Made by a program: the position numbers and the translations under genes | In this document: piece by piece, positions 11,401-64,000 of the stretch | How the letters are laid out: each line of letters opens with the position of its first letter | Numbering within the stretch: position 1 is the first letter of the stretch | Notes under the pieces: generated by a model | Seen by the model: only the letters and a program-made list of their open reading frames with translations | The model's database searches: none | What the model was told of the DNA's origin: nothing | From: Microglena sp. YARC | Taxonomy: Eukaryota; Chlorophyta; Chlorophyceae; Chlamydomonadales; Chlamydomonadaceae | DNA length: 64,000 nucleotides | Reading direction: 5' to 3' | Assembly (NCBI GenBank): GCA_022414725.1 | Contig: CM039463.1 | Location: 85,754,711-85,818,710, forward strand

Positions 11401-12114
11401 AGTGCACTGTCACTGATCCTCCTGGAGAACCTCTGGCCTTTAATAGCCAGTACCTCTCTCTTGTGGGGGCTTTGCTGTACCTGGCTACCTGCACAAGGCC
11501 TGATATTTCTTTTGCTGTGAGCTACCTGTCCAGGTTTTCTGCTCAACCCACTGCCCCCCTGTGGGCTGCAGCCAAGCGCTTGCTTTTGTATTTGAGAGAA
11601 CATTCCCATCTGGGCCTCACTTACACTCACAGCCCTGGTTTCTCTTTTTACTGTCTTTAGTGACTCATCCTTTGCTGATGATGGGTCTGACAGGAGATCT
11701 CAGACTGGCTATGCTGTGCTTGCTGGAGGCTGCCTTGTGAACTGGATGAGCAAAAGGCAACCCACTGTTGCTGTTAGCTCCAGTGAGGCTGAGTATCAGG
11801 CCCTGTCTCAGACTGCCCGGGAGGTACAATGGTTGAAAAATTTGAGAATTGATCTAGGGCTGCCTTGTGACCTGGTCACCATTCAGGGTGACAACTTGGG
11901 GTCCTTGAGCTGGGCCAATGACTGTCAGCTGCTCCCTCGCAACAAGCACAATGATGTCATCCATCACTATATCCAGGAGCTGGTGGAGGATGGCCAGGTG
12001 GATGTTGCCTATGTTAACACTAAGGACAACTGTGCTGACCCCTTCACCAAGCCCCTTGATCCTATGGTGTTCTGGCGTTTCATTCGCATGTTTGGAATGA
12101 CTGCTTCTCCTTAA
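8403..12114 (+). pseudogene. copia Pol (protease, integrase, RT, RNase H), multiply frameshifted
   Basis: Protease: HVDSGAGTS with DSGA at 8484-8495. Frame stops at 8811. Integrase: LWHRRLGHPG (8938 on) and CDAC (9057-9068) form the HHCC finger. The DDE residues lie in LHLDIMGPF (Asp 9150), SDRAKEF (Asp 9342) and NATVERYNG (Glu 9451). The frame changes near 9030 and again in a T5 run near 9190. Reverse transcriptase: WLFVKKHGADGSLRFKARFV (about 10680), QLDIKTAFLNA (10864 on), SLYGLKQAP (10996 on), YVDD at 11139-11150. RNase H: DSSFADDGSDRRSQTGY (about 11660) to ADPFTKPL, stop 12112-12114. At least six frame changes are visible, so no full Pol can be made from this copy as sequenced. Confidence 0.88.
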
Positions 12115-12522
12115 ACCAATTTTTTTTGGTTACATGTATTCTAGAATTTTGGTTACATGTATTCTGGAATTTTTGGTTACTTTGAAGGGTTTCTTTGGTT
12201 ACATTTAGAGTTTCTTTAAGTTATCATTGATTGGCATTAGGTTCCTATTCCCGGATCGGGTTTTCTATACCGTTGTTACCCGACTTTGATATTTAGTTGT
12301 CCTCTTATATCCACTTGGCAAATTTTGGTTCTTTGCCTTGCTTCATACCTTCCCTTACACCCTTTGGGTTTCATTTGAAGTTTCTCTCGATTTTTTTTCC
12401 CGGAGTTCTTTGATTTTTTTTTTTTTTTTTTTTTTTTAATTTAATTTGTTACATATAGTTCTATGTCACCAGTGCCATAGGTGGAGTAGTACTAATGTAT
12501 TTCACCTGTGTCATAGGTGGAG
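12115..12522 (+). other. copia 3' untranslated region
   Basis: Contains TTTTGGTTACATGTATTC in tandem, a long T run (about 12414-12437) and a duplicated CATAGGTGGAG. The second copy abuts the 3' LTR and is the best polypurine-tract candidate. Confidence 0.6.
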
Positions 12523-12862
12523 TATCAGCATGTATAGCGGTGCTCTCACGCGTTTTATGACTTGGTGACTACTTATGTACTCCCATAGAACTATCGGCTC
12601 TCCTGAGCCAGCTTCCCGTGGGACTGAGTCATCTTGAGATGACTCAGTGGCAGCTTCCTGTCACCTACGTTCTGATCTCCTGTCTCATACGGTCTGATCT
12701 GTACCCTGTTAGGTTCCTGTCTACCGTCTCCTTTCACCACAGGTGCCCCTTTATGGGTCTCCTGTGTCTGTAACGTTATCCTTGTCTCCGTGTATAGATT
12801 GGTGCGTCTGTTCCGCTGCTTTAATCTACTGTCCACTCTACCGGAGTGATTTCAAGCTGATA
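12523..12862 (+). repeat. 3' LTR
   Basis: 340 bp, same termini as the 5' LTR, followed by CGTGC. Confidence 0.93.
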
Positions 12863-12867
12863 CGTGC

Positions 12868-13770
12868 TGAGTAAACTTGGGTCTTACCAACGCCACTATT
12901 ACGCCACACTCTTAAGAACAAAGTTCCATCGCATGAGTGTAGACATTCTATTGACATGACCAGGTGGACTTGGGTAATCTAGAGGTCTGTCTACATACGT
13001 GCATGTTATTAAACCTGGGCCAATAATGGCCTCCCTAAAACAACTGTAACAATCCAAGTTGCAAATGAACGAAACGTAATGAAACGGACTATTCTGGTTG
13101 CCGTATGCACCTGATATGTTGGCGGAAATTAGGTTTGACGGCAAATCCGAATTGAACCTACGTCACAGCTTCGTCACTTTGGTCGGCGAATTTTCGAATC
13201 TGGGGCGCTCCATAAATTGGCTGAAATTACATACCGGTACCGGTATTTGGCGGAATCCTTTTTAATTGCTTTATTTTACATTCAAACCAGATTCAAGTGT
13301 GACATAAAAGGAGACACTGGGCATCCCATAGTTGGCTGCAAAACATGTAACCATCCAATGCAGAGTGTGGTGTGGTAGCATTTATACCACTCAGGTTTAT
13401 TTTGCCCGCAAACAGTTCGATGCGAACCACATTCAAGTGTGATCCAATAGGAAACACTCAGCAATTAGAATGTAATTAAAGCACCAAATCGGTCCTTTGA
13501 AGGATTTTGACACACCAGGAAGCCACCAAGAAGCCACCAGAAGTACATTGAAGTACATTGACGTGCAACTTATATACCATATAATAATGGTACGACTTGC
13601 GGTATTTACACAGGTCAGATTCTCGTGATGAGCATCGCAATTCAAGAAAAGGAGCTAAATTATTTTTGATTACTAACGATACTTACAAGTATACCGTTAA
13701 TATATGCCCACAGAATGTACACCACAGATGCGCCTACAAATCTACATTCTTCATGTTTGTGGTGTGTAGA
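12868..13770. other. intergenic, nothing recognised
   Basis: Only a weak direct repeat is seen: ATTCAAGTGTGA at 13290 and 13431, each followed by a GGARACACT segment. No coding signature. Confidence 0.4.
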
Positions 13771-14280
13771 TGATGAATTGATGCTGCTGATGCTGATGCT
13801 GATGCTGCTGATGCTGCTGATGCTGATGGTGCTGATGGTGCTGAGGAGGATGAGGAGGATGAGGAGGATGAGGATGGGGATGAGGATGGGGATGAGGATG
13901 AGGATGATGATGATGAGGATGAGGATGAGGATGAGGATGATGATGATGATGATGATGCTGATGCTGATGCTGATGCTGATGATGCTGATGCTGATGCTGA
14001 TGATGCTGATGCTGATGCTGATGCTGATGCTGATGCTGATGATGCTGCTGCTGATGCTGCTGCTGATGCTGCTGCTGATGATGCTGATGATGATGATGCT
14101 GATGATGCTGATGATGCTGATGATGCTGATGCTGATGCTGATGCTGCTGATGCTGCTGATGCTGCTGATGCTGCTGATGCTGCTGATGATGCTGATGATG
14201 CTGATGATGATGCTGATGGTGCTGATGGTGCTGATGGTGCTGATGGTGATGGTGATGGTGATGATGATAGTGATGGTGGT
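13771..14280. repeat. GAT/GCT trinucleotide repeat block
   Basis: About 500 bp of GATGCT, GATGAT and GAGGAT hexamers. It is open in several frames on both strands (Met/Leu on plus, Ser/Ala on minus), so long frames here are repeat artefacts. Confidence 0.9.
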
Positions 14281-15696
14281 GTTGGTGCTCGCAAAAAACA
14301 GTTATTTAGGGCAGTGGTATAGGAACTCTTTATAGTACACGTTTTTGGGCTATCCAATAGACAGGCTGGCGTTGTGGCGTTGTCTCATTGCATGGTGCCG
14401 ATCATTTAGGTCCCAACCAGGAAGAAACTCTTTCACCACCCCGTAAAGGCCGCTAACCGAAAAAAGAGAAAAGCGAAGAATAGCGAGGACAAGTACAGGA
14501 GAGAAACGAGCAACGGGGTGGGTGTTCACGTAACAATAGGGGTCTAGCACCGGCACTGCATCGGCACCCGCACATGCCCGAACCTGACAAGTGCACTTGC
14601 AAGTGTTTGTGTAGCTGCGAGTTGTGCAGGAAGGCGTACCGCCCACGTGCCGTTCGTCGTGGCGTGGCTCTGACCAATTTTTTAGCACTGAGTTTTTGTC
14701 CACCTATTCCACTTCAGTTAGGTTACAGCCGGAAGCTGCCTGCACACCGCAACGTTGATGAATCTGAAGAAGCTGACCGTAGCGGGATTCCTCTCGCGCT
14801 TACACTCGCATTCCATACATAATCGAGCTTAGCGCGAGCAGTCTTGAGAGTTTCCAGTTGGTACGTCCTAGCAATCGTGTAACCCTCATACCCAGCCCTT
14901 GCCTTTTATTTCGCGTGTGCATCTACTGCATCGCTACCATGTTTAACTGAGGTTTGTAGCATCTGCCTTCCCTGCTCACTTGACGAATCCGATTCAGCCT
15001 TTGGCCGTGGCGCATAATTCGAAAGATCCCAGATGCGCGCGCAAGTGTTGCCGGTAGGGGAAACCGGAAACGGCAGCGACGCTCAAACACGACCAAAGAG
15101 AGACCTTGCTATTTACCAAAGTGCCGGAATGCTGCATCGGCATGAATTGGGGCATTGGTGCACGAGGCGGGGGTTCGTTGATCGACCGACGACTTTAGTC
15201 CCACTTAGATGTGTCCTAACAGTGTAAGGGAATTGACGATAATAAATCCTACGGTGTCACGTTTCGAATCCCCCCGGTTGAAACGCGAAAACATACCGGA
15301 AGCCCGGCCCTCTTCAGGGGGAAGGGTGGGGTGAGGTGGGGGTCAGTAAGAGATAACCTCCATGTAAACTGTGGTTATACTTACGATAACATGCAAGCAA
15401 GCTAATGTCATCAGGTCTCATTAAGCTTATTCATGCATGCACTCTGTCACTATCAAGCCTGTTCATGCATGTATGCTTCAATCACCAGGTCGCACAGCAC
15501 GAGCAGCAGCAGCAGCAGAAACAGCAGAAACAACAGCACCAAAAACTACAACAACAGCAACAGTAACTGCCTTAGCAGCAGAAGCAACAGAAGTAACAGA
15601 GAGAGCAGACGCAGCAACCGCACACTAAGTGTGAGATCACAACGACATCAAGCCTTCTCACCCTCACACAGTCTACCTGCCCTAACTCCACAGTAC
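14281..15696. other. region upstream of the phosphatase gene; promoter not located
   Basis: No recognised protein. A CAG/CAA-rich stretch lies at about 15495-15610. The promoter and a 5' UTR exon of the large gene should lie here or in the next repeat, because the ATG exon has an acceptor in front of it. I cannot place them. Confidence 0.3.
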
Positions 15697-16170
15697 AGGA
15701 CCTTCCCAAACAAAGCGCATAAAACTCAGGTCTGCATGCCAGGCCATGTCATGTCATCTGAGTTCATGTCTCACCTGCAGGAGCCAACAAAACACACCAA
15801 AACACTTTCCCAACAAAATGCATCAAACTCAGGTCTGCATGCCAGGCCATGTCATGTCATCTGAGTTCATGTCTCACCTGCAGGAGCCAACAAAACACAC
15901 CAAAACACTTTCCCAACAAAATGCATCAAACTCAGGTCTGCATGCCAGGCCATGTCATGTCATCTGAGTTCATGTCTCACCTGCAGGAGCCAACAAAACA
16001 CACCCAAACACTTTCCCAACAAAATGCATCAAACTCAGGTCTGCATGCCAGGCCATGTCATGTCATCTGAGCTCATGTGTCACCTGCAGGAGCAAAAACA
16101 ACGCACCAAAACGCTTCCCAAACAAAATGCATCAAACTCAGGTCTGCATTCTGGGATAGTTCACGCAAGC
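15697..16170 (+). repeat. 103-bp tandem array carrying the 5'UTR intron acceptor
   Basis: Four to five 103-bp units, each with CATCTGAGTTCATG...CACCTGCAG-GAGCC. The last degenerate relative is the true acceptor at 16511-16521 (CATCTGAGTTTATTACC...CACAG-GAGCC) in front of the ATG exon. Confidence 0.75.
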
Positions 16171-16220
16171 CGAGTTCATAGTCTTCTTGTAGGAGCCCCC
16201 TTATCCCTCACTCCCCAGAA

Positions 16221-16280
16221 CTTGATCCTGAACTTGGTTAAATAGCACAGCAATTTGGCTGCTCGCCGTCTTCATCAGCA
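16221..16280 (+). repeat. dispersed TTGAACTTGGTTAC-hairpin repeat
   Basis: CTGAACTTGGTTAAATAGC followed by CAGCAATTTGGCTGCTCGCC and GTCTTC. Member of the window-wide family described in findings. Confidence 0.6.
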
Positions 16281-16550
16281 CAAATAATTTTACCACGAAA
16301 ATGTTAAGACCTCCCCCCTCCCCCTCCTTTTTTCCCGCTTGACTTTCTGAACTATTCCCCCCCTGCCCTGCCCGTGACTGCTAAAGTGTTTTTCCGTGTC
16401 GCATGCGACACGTGCTTAGGACTTATCTTTTTCTTTTTTACTTGAACTTGAACTTGAACTTTGAACATGAACTTGAAGTTTTTTACTCCCCATCTGAGTT
16501 TATTACCTACCCACAGGAGCCTGTGAGGACACCTGATAAGCGCCAGCGAA

Positions 16551-60453
<43,903 letters not shown>

Positions 60454-60571
60454 TGATAACCAGGATGGTTACGCTATCCTGGTGCCCTGTTGGACTCCAA
60501 TGGCATGATGATAACCAGGATGGTTACATTATCCTGGTGCCGTGTTGGACTCCCAAGGCATGATGAATAAA
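60454..60571 (+). other. 3' UTR with duplicated hairpin and poly(A) signal
   Basis: Two hairpins ACCAGGAT-9 nt-ATCCTGGT (60459-60483, 60514-60538) lie in a tandem of about 55 bp that starts at the stop codon. AATAAA is at 60566-60571. A third, mismatched hairpin is at about 60697-60722, beyond the signal. Confidence 0.65.
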
Positions 60572-62288
60572 TGTATAGTACGCCTTGTTACGAGGCGTGA
60601 CGTTGAGGGGGCCAGCCCGTTTGCTTTCACTGGGGCCAACCACCTCTAGGATGTGCGTTGTCAGACAACTGACATACTCGACACAAGGCACGATGATAAC
60701 CATGATGGTTACAGTATCCTGGTGCCCTGTTGGACTCTAAATGTGCCGGCGGTTTGGCGGCTAGCTTAATGTGCACTGAATGTGCCGTGGCTTGACGGCT
60801 TGATTGGATTGACAAAGTGGAAGAAGTTGTGACATGGATTCGTACGGCATATCAACGCCATCTCTAGATTGTCAAAGTAATACCATTGCACAGGGAAAGA
60901 GGCCCAGAAGATTTGTTGGTGTGTGTGTTGATGGGGGGGGGGGGGGGGGGCAGTTTGGGACTTGTCTATGGTTGTTACTACGAATCTTGCTGGGATTTTA
61001 CTTCTAGTGAAACATGCGTGTCCCTGTTTATTGATTGCTGTTGTCAAGCTTGGATTTAATTACATGGTCTATCAACTAGGGTACTACAGTTTGTCAAATT
61101 GGTCAGCGCTCAAGCGCACTAACGTCAAATTGGTCGATTGGTAGTACCCTGCTATCAACCATCAGGCGGCTCACCATCTGCAGGCGTGTCAGCGAAGCCA
61201 AATTAATAAACACTGCTGCACCACACTGTTTCCTAGTGAAACATGCGCGCCTGAGTTGTGTATGAATCTGTACCACGCATCGTAACCTGCGCCTAAGTGT
61301 TCTGATTCACCCGTTTGTCTTGTTGACGACTCAGCCATTGCGAGGGCGAGTTTCGTGCTAATATGCACCGTGCAACTTCACCTGCGCTGTGCATTTTAAC
61401 CGCCCTGCTTCATCCGTCTAACTTTGTTGACACCTCGGCCGAAGAGAGAGACAGTATCAGATCTGTTGCTTGATACTGTCACTCAAGCAGTGTGACAGTA
61501 GTATGATTGAGTGGCAGTAGGCTTGCTTGAAATATAAAATATCCGCATGGCTCTGGCAGCACCAGCAGTTATCTGCTGGTTTTAACCGAGGGGGGGTATT
61601 TGTGCTTGGACACAGGACACCTTATTAAGAACATAAACTGTTTGAACGGGTTAAGTACCGCAATATAACATTTTGGCTTGGAGGCGGGTATGTATTTTCA
61701 AGCCCCAACCCACCTGCTCCACATTGGGATTTTTCAAAACTCTTTGCTTTTGTCTATATACGGTACATGGTTTTTCAGCCATCTCTGGGCTGCCCACCGT
61801 CTTCCGGTTCCATGTCCTCTCGTGCGATACCCACAGAAAACCGGGCCTTTGGGTGCATACCAGGGTTGTTCAGGATGCTGCGTCCTCCGTCGCAGCGGCA
61901 ACGTTGTAGGGTCTGTTGCGTCGCAGGACGCAACGTGGGGAGGGTCTGTTGACCAGAAGGGCCCGTTGCGTCGCAGGACGCAGGCTATACAATTGATTGT
62001 GTCTCAGGCAGCAGAGCTGGGAGTCTTTCTGAAGTACCCTAGTGCATACACCAGGGATTCTACAGTTTCAAGACTTCAGGTCAAAGTCAATTGCATGCAC
62101 CGCATTGAAGTTTTATGTCGAAGCTGTGTGCAGATCATCCATCACTGGACCCCCTGGGCACCTTATTACGAGGTGGGAGGTCCAGGGGGGCAGCCCGTTT
62201 GCTTGCACTGCAACCACCAAGGGGCTTACATTATATTGCCACTTGTATAGTATGTCTGTCTGGGTCTGTCGATAACCACATATATTGA
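60572..62288. other. downstream intergenic DNA, hairpin repeats, no gene
   Basis: Holds a G20 run (60933), a CGCCTTGTTACGAGGCG hairpin (60581) with a related CACCTTATTACGAGGTG (62159), and GTTGCGTCGCAGGACGCAAC (61914-61933) with a partial second copy at 61964. A 190-codon frame (61678-62250) has no recognisable family and overlaps these repeats. Confidence 0.4.
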
Positions 62289-62344
62289 CTTGAACTTGGT
62301 TACATAGCTTCAGCCAGCAATTTGGCTGCTGGCCGTCTGCGGCA
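62289..62344 (+). repeat. dispersed hairpin repeat
   Basis: ACTTGAACTTGGTTACATAG, CTTCAGCCAGCAATTTGGCT, GCTGGCCGTCTGCGGC. Confidence 0.7.
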
Positions 62345-62419
62345 TTAAAAACAATTACCAGGATGATGTAAACACGAACAAATCATGTTTTCATGTTTTA
62401 ACAGTACTGATTGCTTCCT

Positions 62420-62530
62420 ATGTATGTTACAGTCCAAGGGAAGGCCAATTAGGCTTAAGGGACTTGCCCAACAGTATACGAAGGGCTTAAAAAGAAAAAG
62501 CACTGATGAACTGAACCCCAAACCCCTTAT
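62420..62530 (+). repeat. dispersed repeat, inverse copy of 29395-29512
   Basis: GTTACAGTCC, GGCCAATTAGGCTTAAGGG, ACTTGCCCAAC, GCACTGATGAACTGAACCCC. Confidence 0.65.
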
Positions 62531-64000
62531 CCAATCGCCACATGCATGTGCAAATGCTAAATCACAGGTGAGGGTTAAAACGGGTCCCGGGAAAACATGT
62601 TTCTAGACCGCGATGCTGATGCTCGAGATTTTCTGTTTGGATGAAGTATTGCGCGAGGACGTTGGGAAGGCCATGCTCCTAGCAGACAGCCAAACTGTTG
62701 CTCAGCGAGTTCAATCGAGCTTGCTGACGGAGTTACATAACGATTCCCAACTCACCAAGTCTCTCACATTGAGGGAATCTTAAAATCTTTACATACGTCA
62801 GCGAGCTCCTGCGCTTCTGAGCGTCCACCAATTTCAAATCTATGAATGTCAGGTACAAGCTCGTATCCTTGTGCTATGATCTTGCTATCTAGCTTTTTGA
62901 AGAGTTTCGCATGCAGCTCAATATTTTGATCGCCCTGGAAAATTGAGGGTCGAACATCGGGTTTGGTGGCTGCAGGATGGCGACGCTGTGGTGACGCACA
63001 AATCAGGTGAAACCCCCTGCCCTGGACTTAAATATTTAAAATAGTGGGGGAACTATGAAGCCATCTTCAGCACCCGACAAGTTGCCGTTCAACTGTCTGA
63101 CTAACATGCAGGTTTTATCTCGGACAAAACCCTCAGTATTTATACTTGAACTTGGGTACGGCTCCAGCCTTGAAAGATGCTCGCAGTCTTCGGCAGGAAT
63201 CTAATCAATTCAAATCATAGCATTTTTGAACTACCTAGTAAGCCATATAATTCAAAAGCCGCCAAGAGAGGCGGTATTCAGGATTTTTCGTAAACTAAAT
63301 TGTTATCATCTCGGCAGTCGACATTATATTATCTTGGCCAAGAGGATCGCTGCGAACCGTAACTCGGAAGGTGGGTAGAAAGGAATGGCACGGACGGTCG
63401 AACGGAAGTAGCGGCAGGTCAATCGGAACGGTGCATAAATAGGGATGGATTTAACCGAACAATGATGAATTTATTCTATCAACAGTATTACACTCAGATA
63501 TATCTCGACGTCTCTTACGCGCTGCCTTACCTTCTTACTGTTCGAGGGCATTATTCCATCCGTCAGATTTGCCAAGGGTGCAGTGCCCTCTGGAATGCAT
63601 TTACCAGCTATATGTCGTATATCTACCAGTGCCGTTATCAAGCATGATCCAATGATCGCCTATCCAAAGCTCAGTCCAGAATTTAGGGTCGCCCACAAGA
63701 GCTAAATTGAATGGGGCATTTTGTTTGCCTGGTAAGCATATCATATTCTTTGGGCAAGTGGGGACCAGTTCATTGGTGTTCGTTATTGATGCCCAATACT
63801 GCTGATAATCTTGACTGGATCGTAATTATTCGAGGATGGGCAAGTCCTGCTAGCTTAATAGGCCAAGCCTATGTTTGAATACCGCGCACTTACGTTGAAT
63901 AAATGTGATTATATGTGATCAACGTGGCATCACATATACTCCTAGTCTAGGGCTAGACTCAGGAATGGATACTGCTGTAGTGCTGTGTGGATTGGTAGTC
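62531..64000. other. intergenic, nothing recognised
   Basis: A degraded hairpin repeat is at 63149-63196 (CTTGAACTTGGGTACGGCTC). AATAAA at 63898-63903 could end an unseen plus-strand transcript. No frame shows a family signature. Confidence 0.35.

Larger units (their letters stand above)
5872..12862 (+). mobile_element. Ty1/copia LTR retrotransposon, full length, frame-broken
   Basis: Two 340-bp LTRs flank gag and pol in copia order (protease, integrase, reverse transcriptase, RNase H). The LTRs begin TATCAGC and end GCTGATA instead of the usual TG...CA. Both sides carry the 5-bp duplication CGTGC (5867-5871, 12863-12867). The LTRs differ at only two positions that I can find, so insertion was recent. 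The coding region is nevertheless broken by several frameshifts and stops. The element sits 15 bp outside the right TIR of the preceding transposon. A half-tRNA type primer site just after the 5' LTR (GGTCATTGGGCTCC) is possible but uncertain. Confidence 0.93.

Noticed and set aside
13715..14357. Two 206-207-codon frames (Met/Leu and Ser/Ala)
   Set aside because: GAT/GCT trinucleotide repeat.
61678..62250. 190-codon plus-strand frame as a gene
   Set aside because: Overlaps hairpin repeats also found elsewhere, and no family signature.

Overview
The window is nuclear DNA of a eukaryote. It has spliced genes with GT-AG introns, AATAAA signals, an LTR retrotransposon, tRNA-derived SINEs, TA-flanked miniature transposons and very many simple repeats. 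Short plant-type telomere motifs (TTTAGGG) inside introns and a Ty1/copia element would fit a green alga, but I cannot name the species and hold this loosely.

Layout. Positions 3-479 hold the 3' end of a class I methyltransferase reading frame with one in-frame TAA. Positions 1891-5852 look like a 4 kb DNA transposon with 29-bp perfect terminal inverted repeats, 20-bp subterminal palindromes and an internal satellite. Positions 5872-12862 are a complete but frame-broken Ty1/copia retrotransposon with 340-bp LTRs and a CGTGC target duplication. From 12868 to about 15.7 kb there is intergenic DNA with a large GATGCT repeat.

Nearly all the rest (16551-60453) is ONE gene. I assembled 28 exons by reading splice sites and frame by hand. 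They join without a stop into a 3,744-nt CDS (1,247 aa) spread over 43.9 kb, so about 8.5 % is coding. The product has two tandem PhoD-type metallophosphatase domains (exons 2-16 and 18-28). Both keep the HSCN, GGGDQLYND, WDDHDIFDGWGSY and SGDVHAAA motifs. A charged 77-residue N-terminus precedes them and a linker of about 90 residues separates them. The two halves share nine intron positions, so the gene arose by internal duplication. Domain 1 has five private introns and domain 2 has one.

The most striking feature is the intron architecture. Almost every intron is largely built of tandem repeats whose unit contains a piece of the adjoining exon together with its splice site. The real junction is the first or last member of an array of 2-13 degenerate copies with decoy donors or acceptors. 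In one case (domain 2, ...IYPK|VK...) the private intron is flanked by two copies of the same AAGGT-containing exon segment, as expected for intron birth by tandem duplication. Downstream of the gene (60572-64000) I see only dispersed hairpin repeats and no convincing gene.
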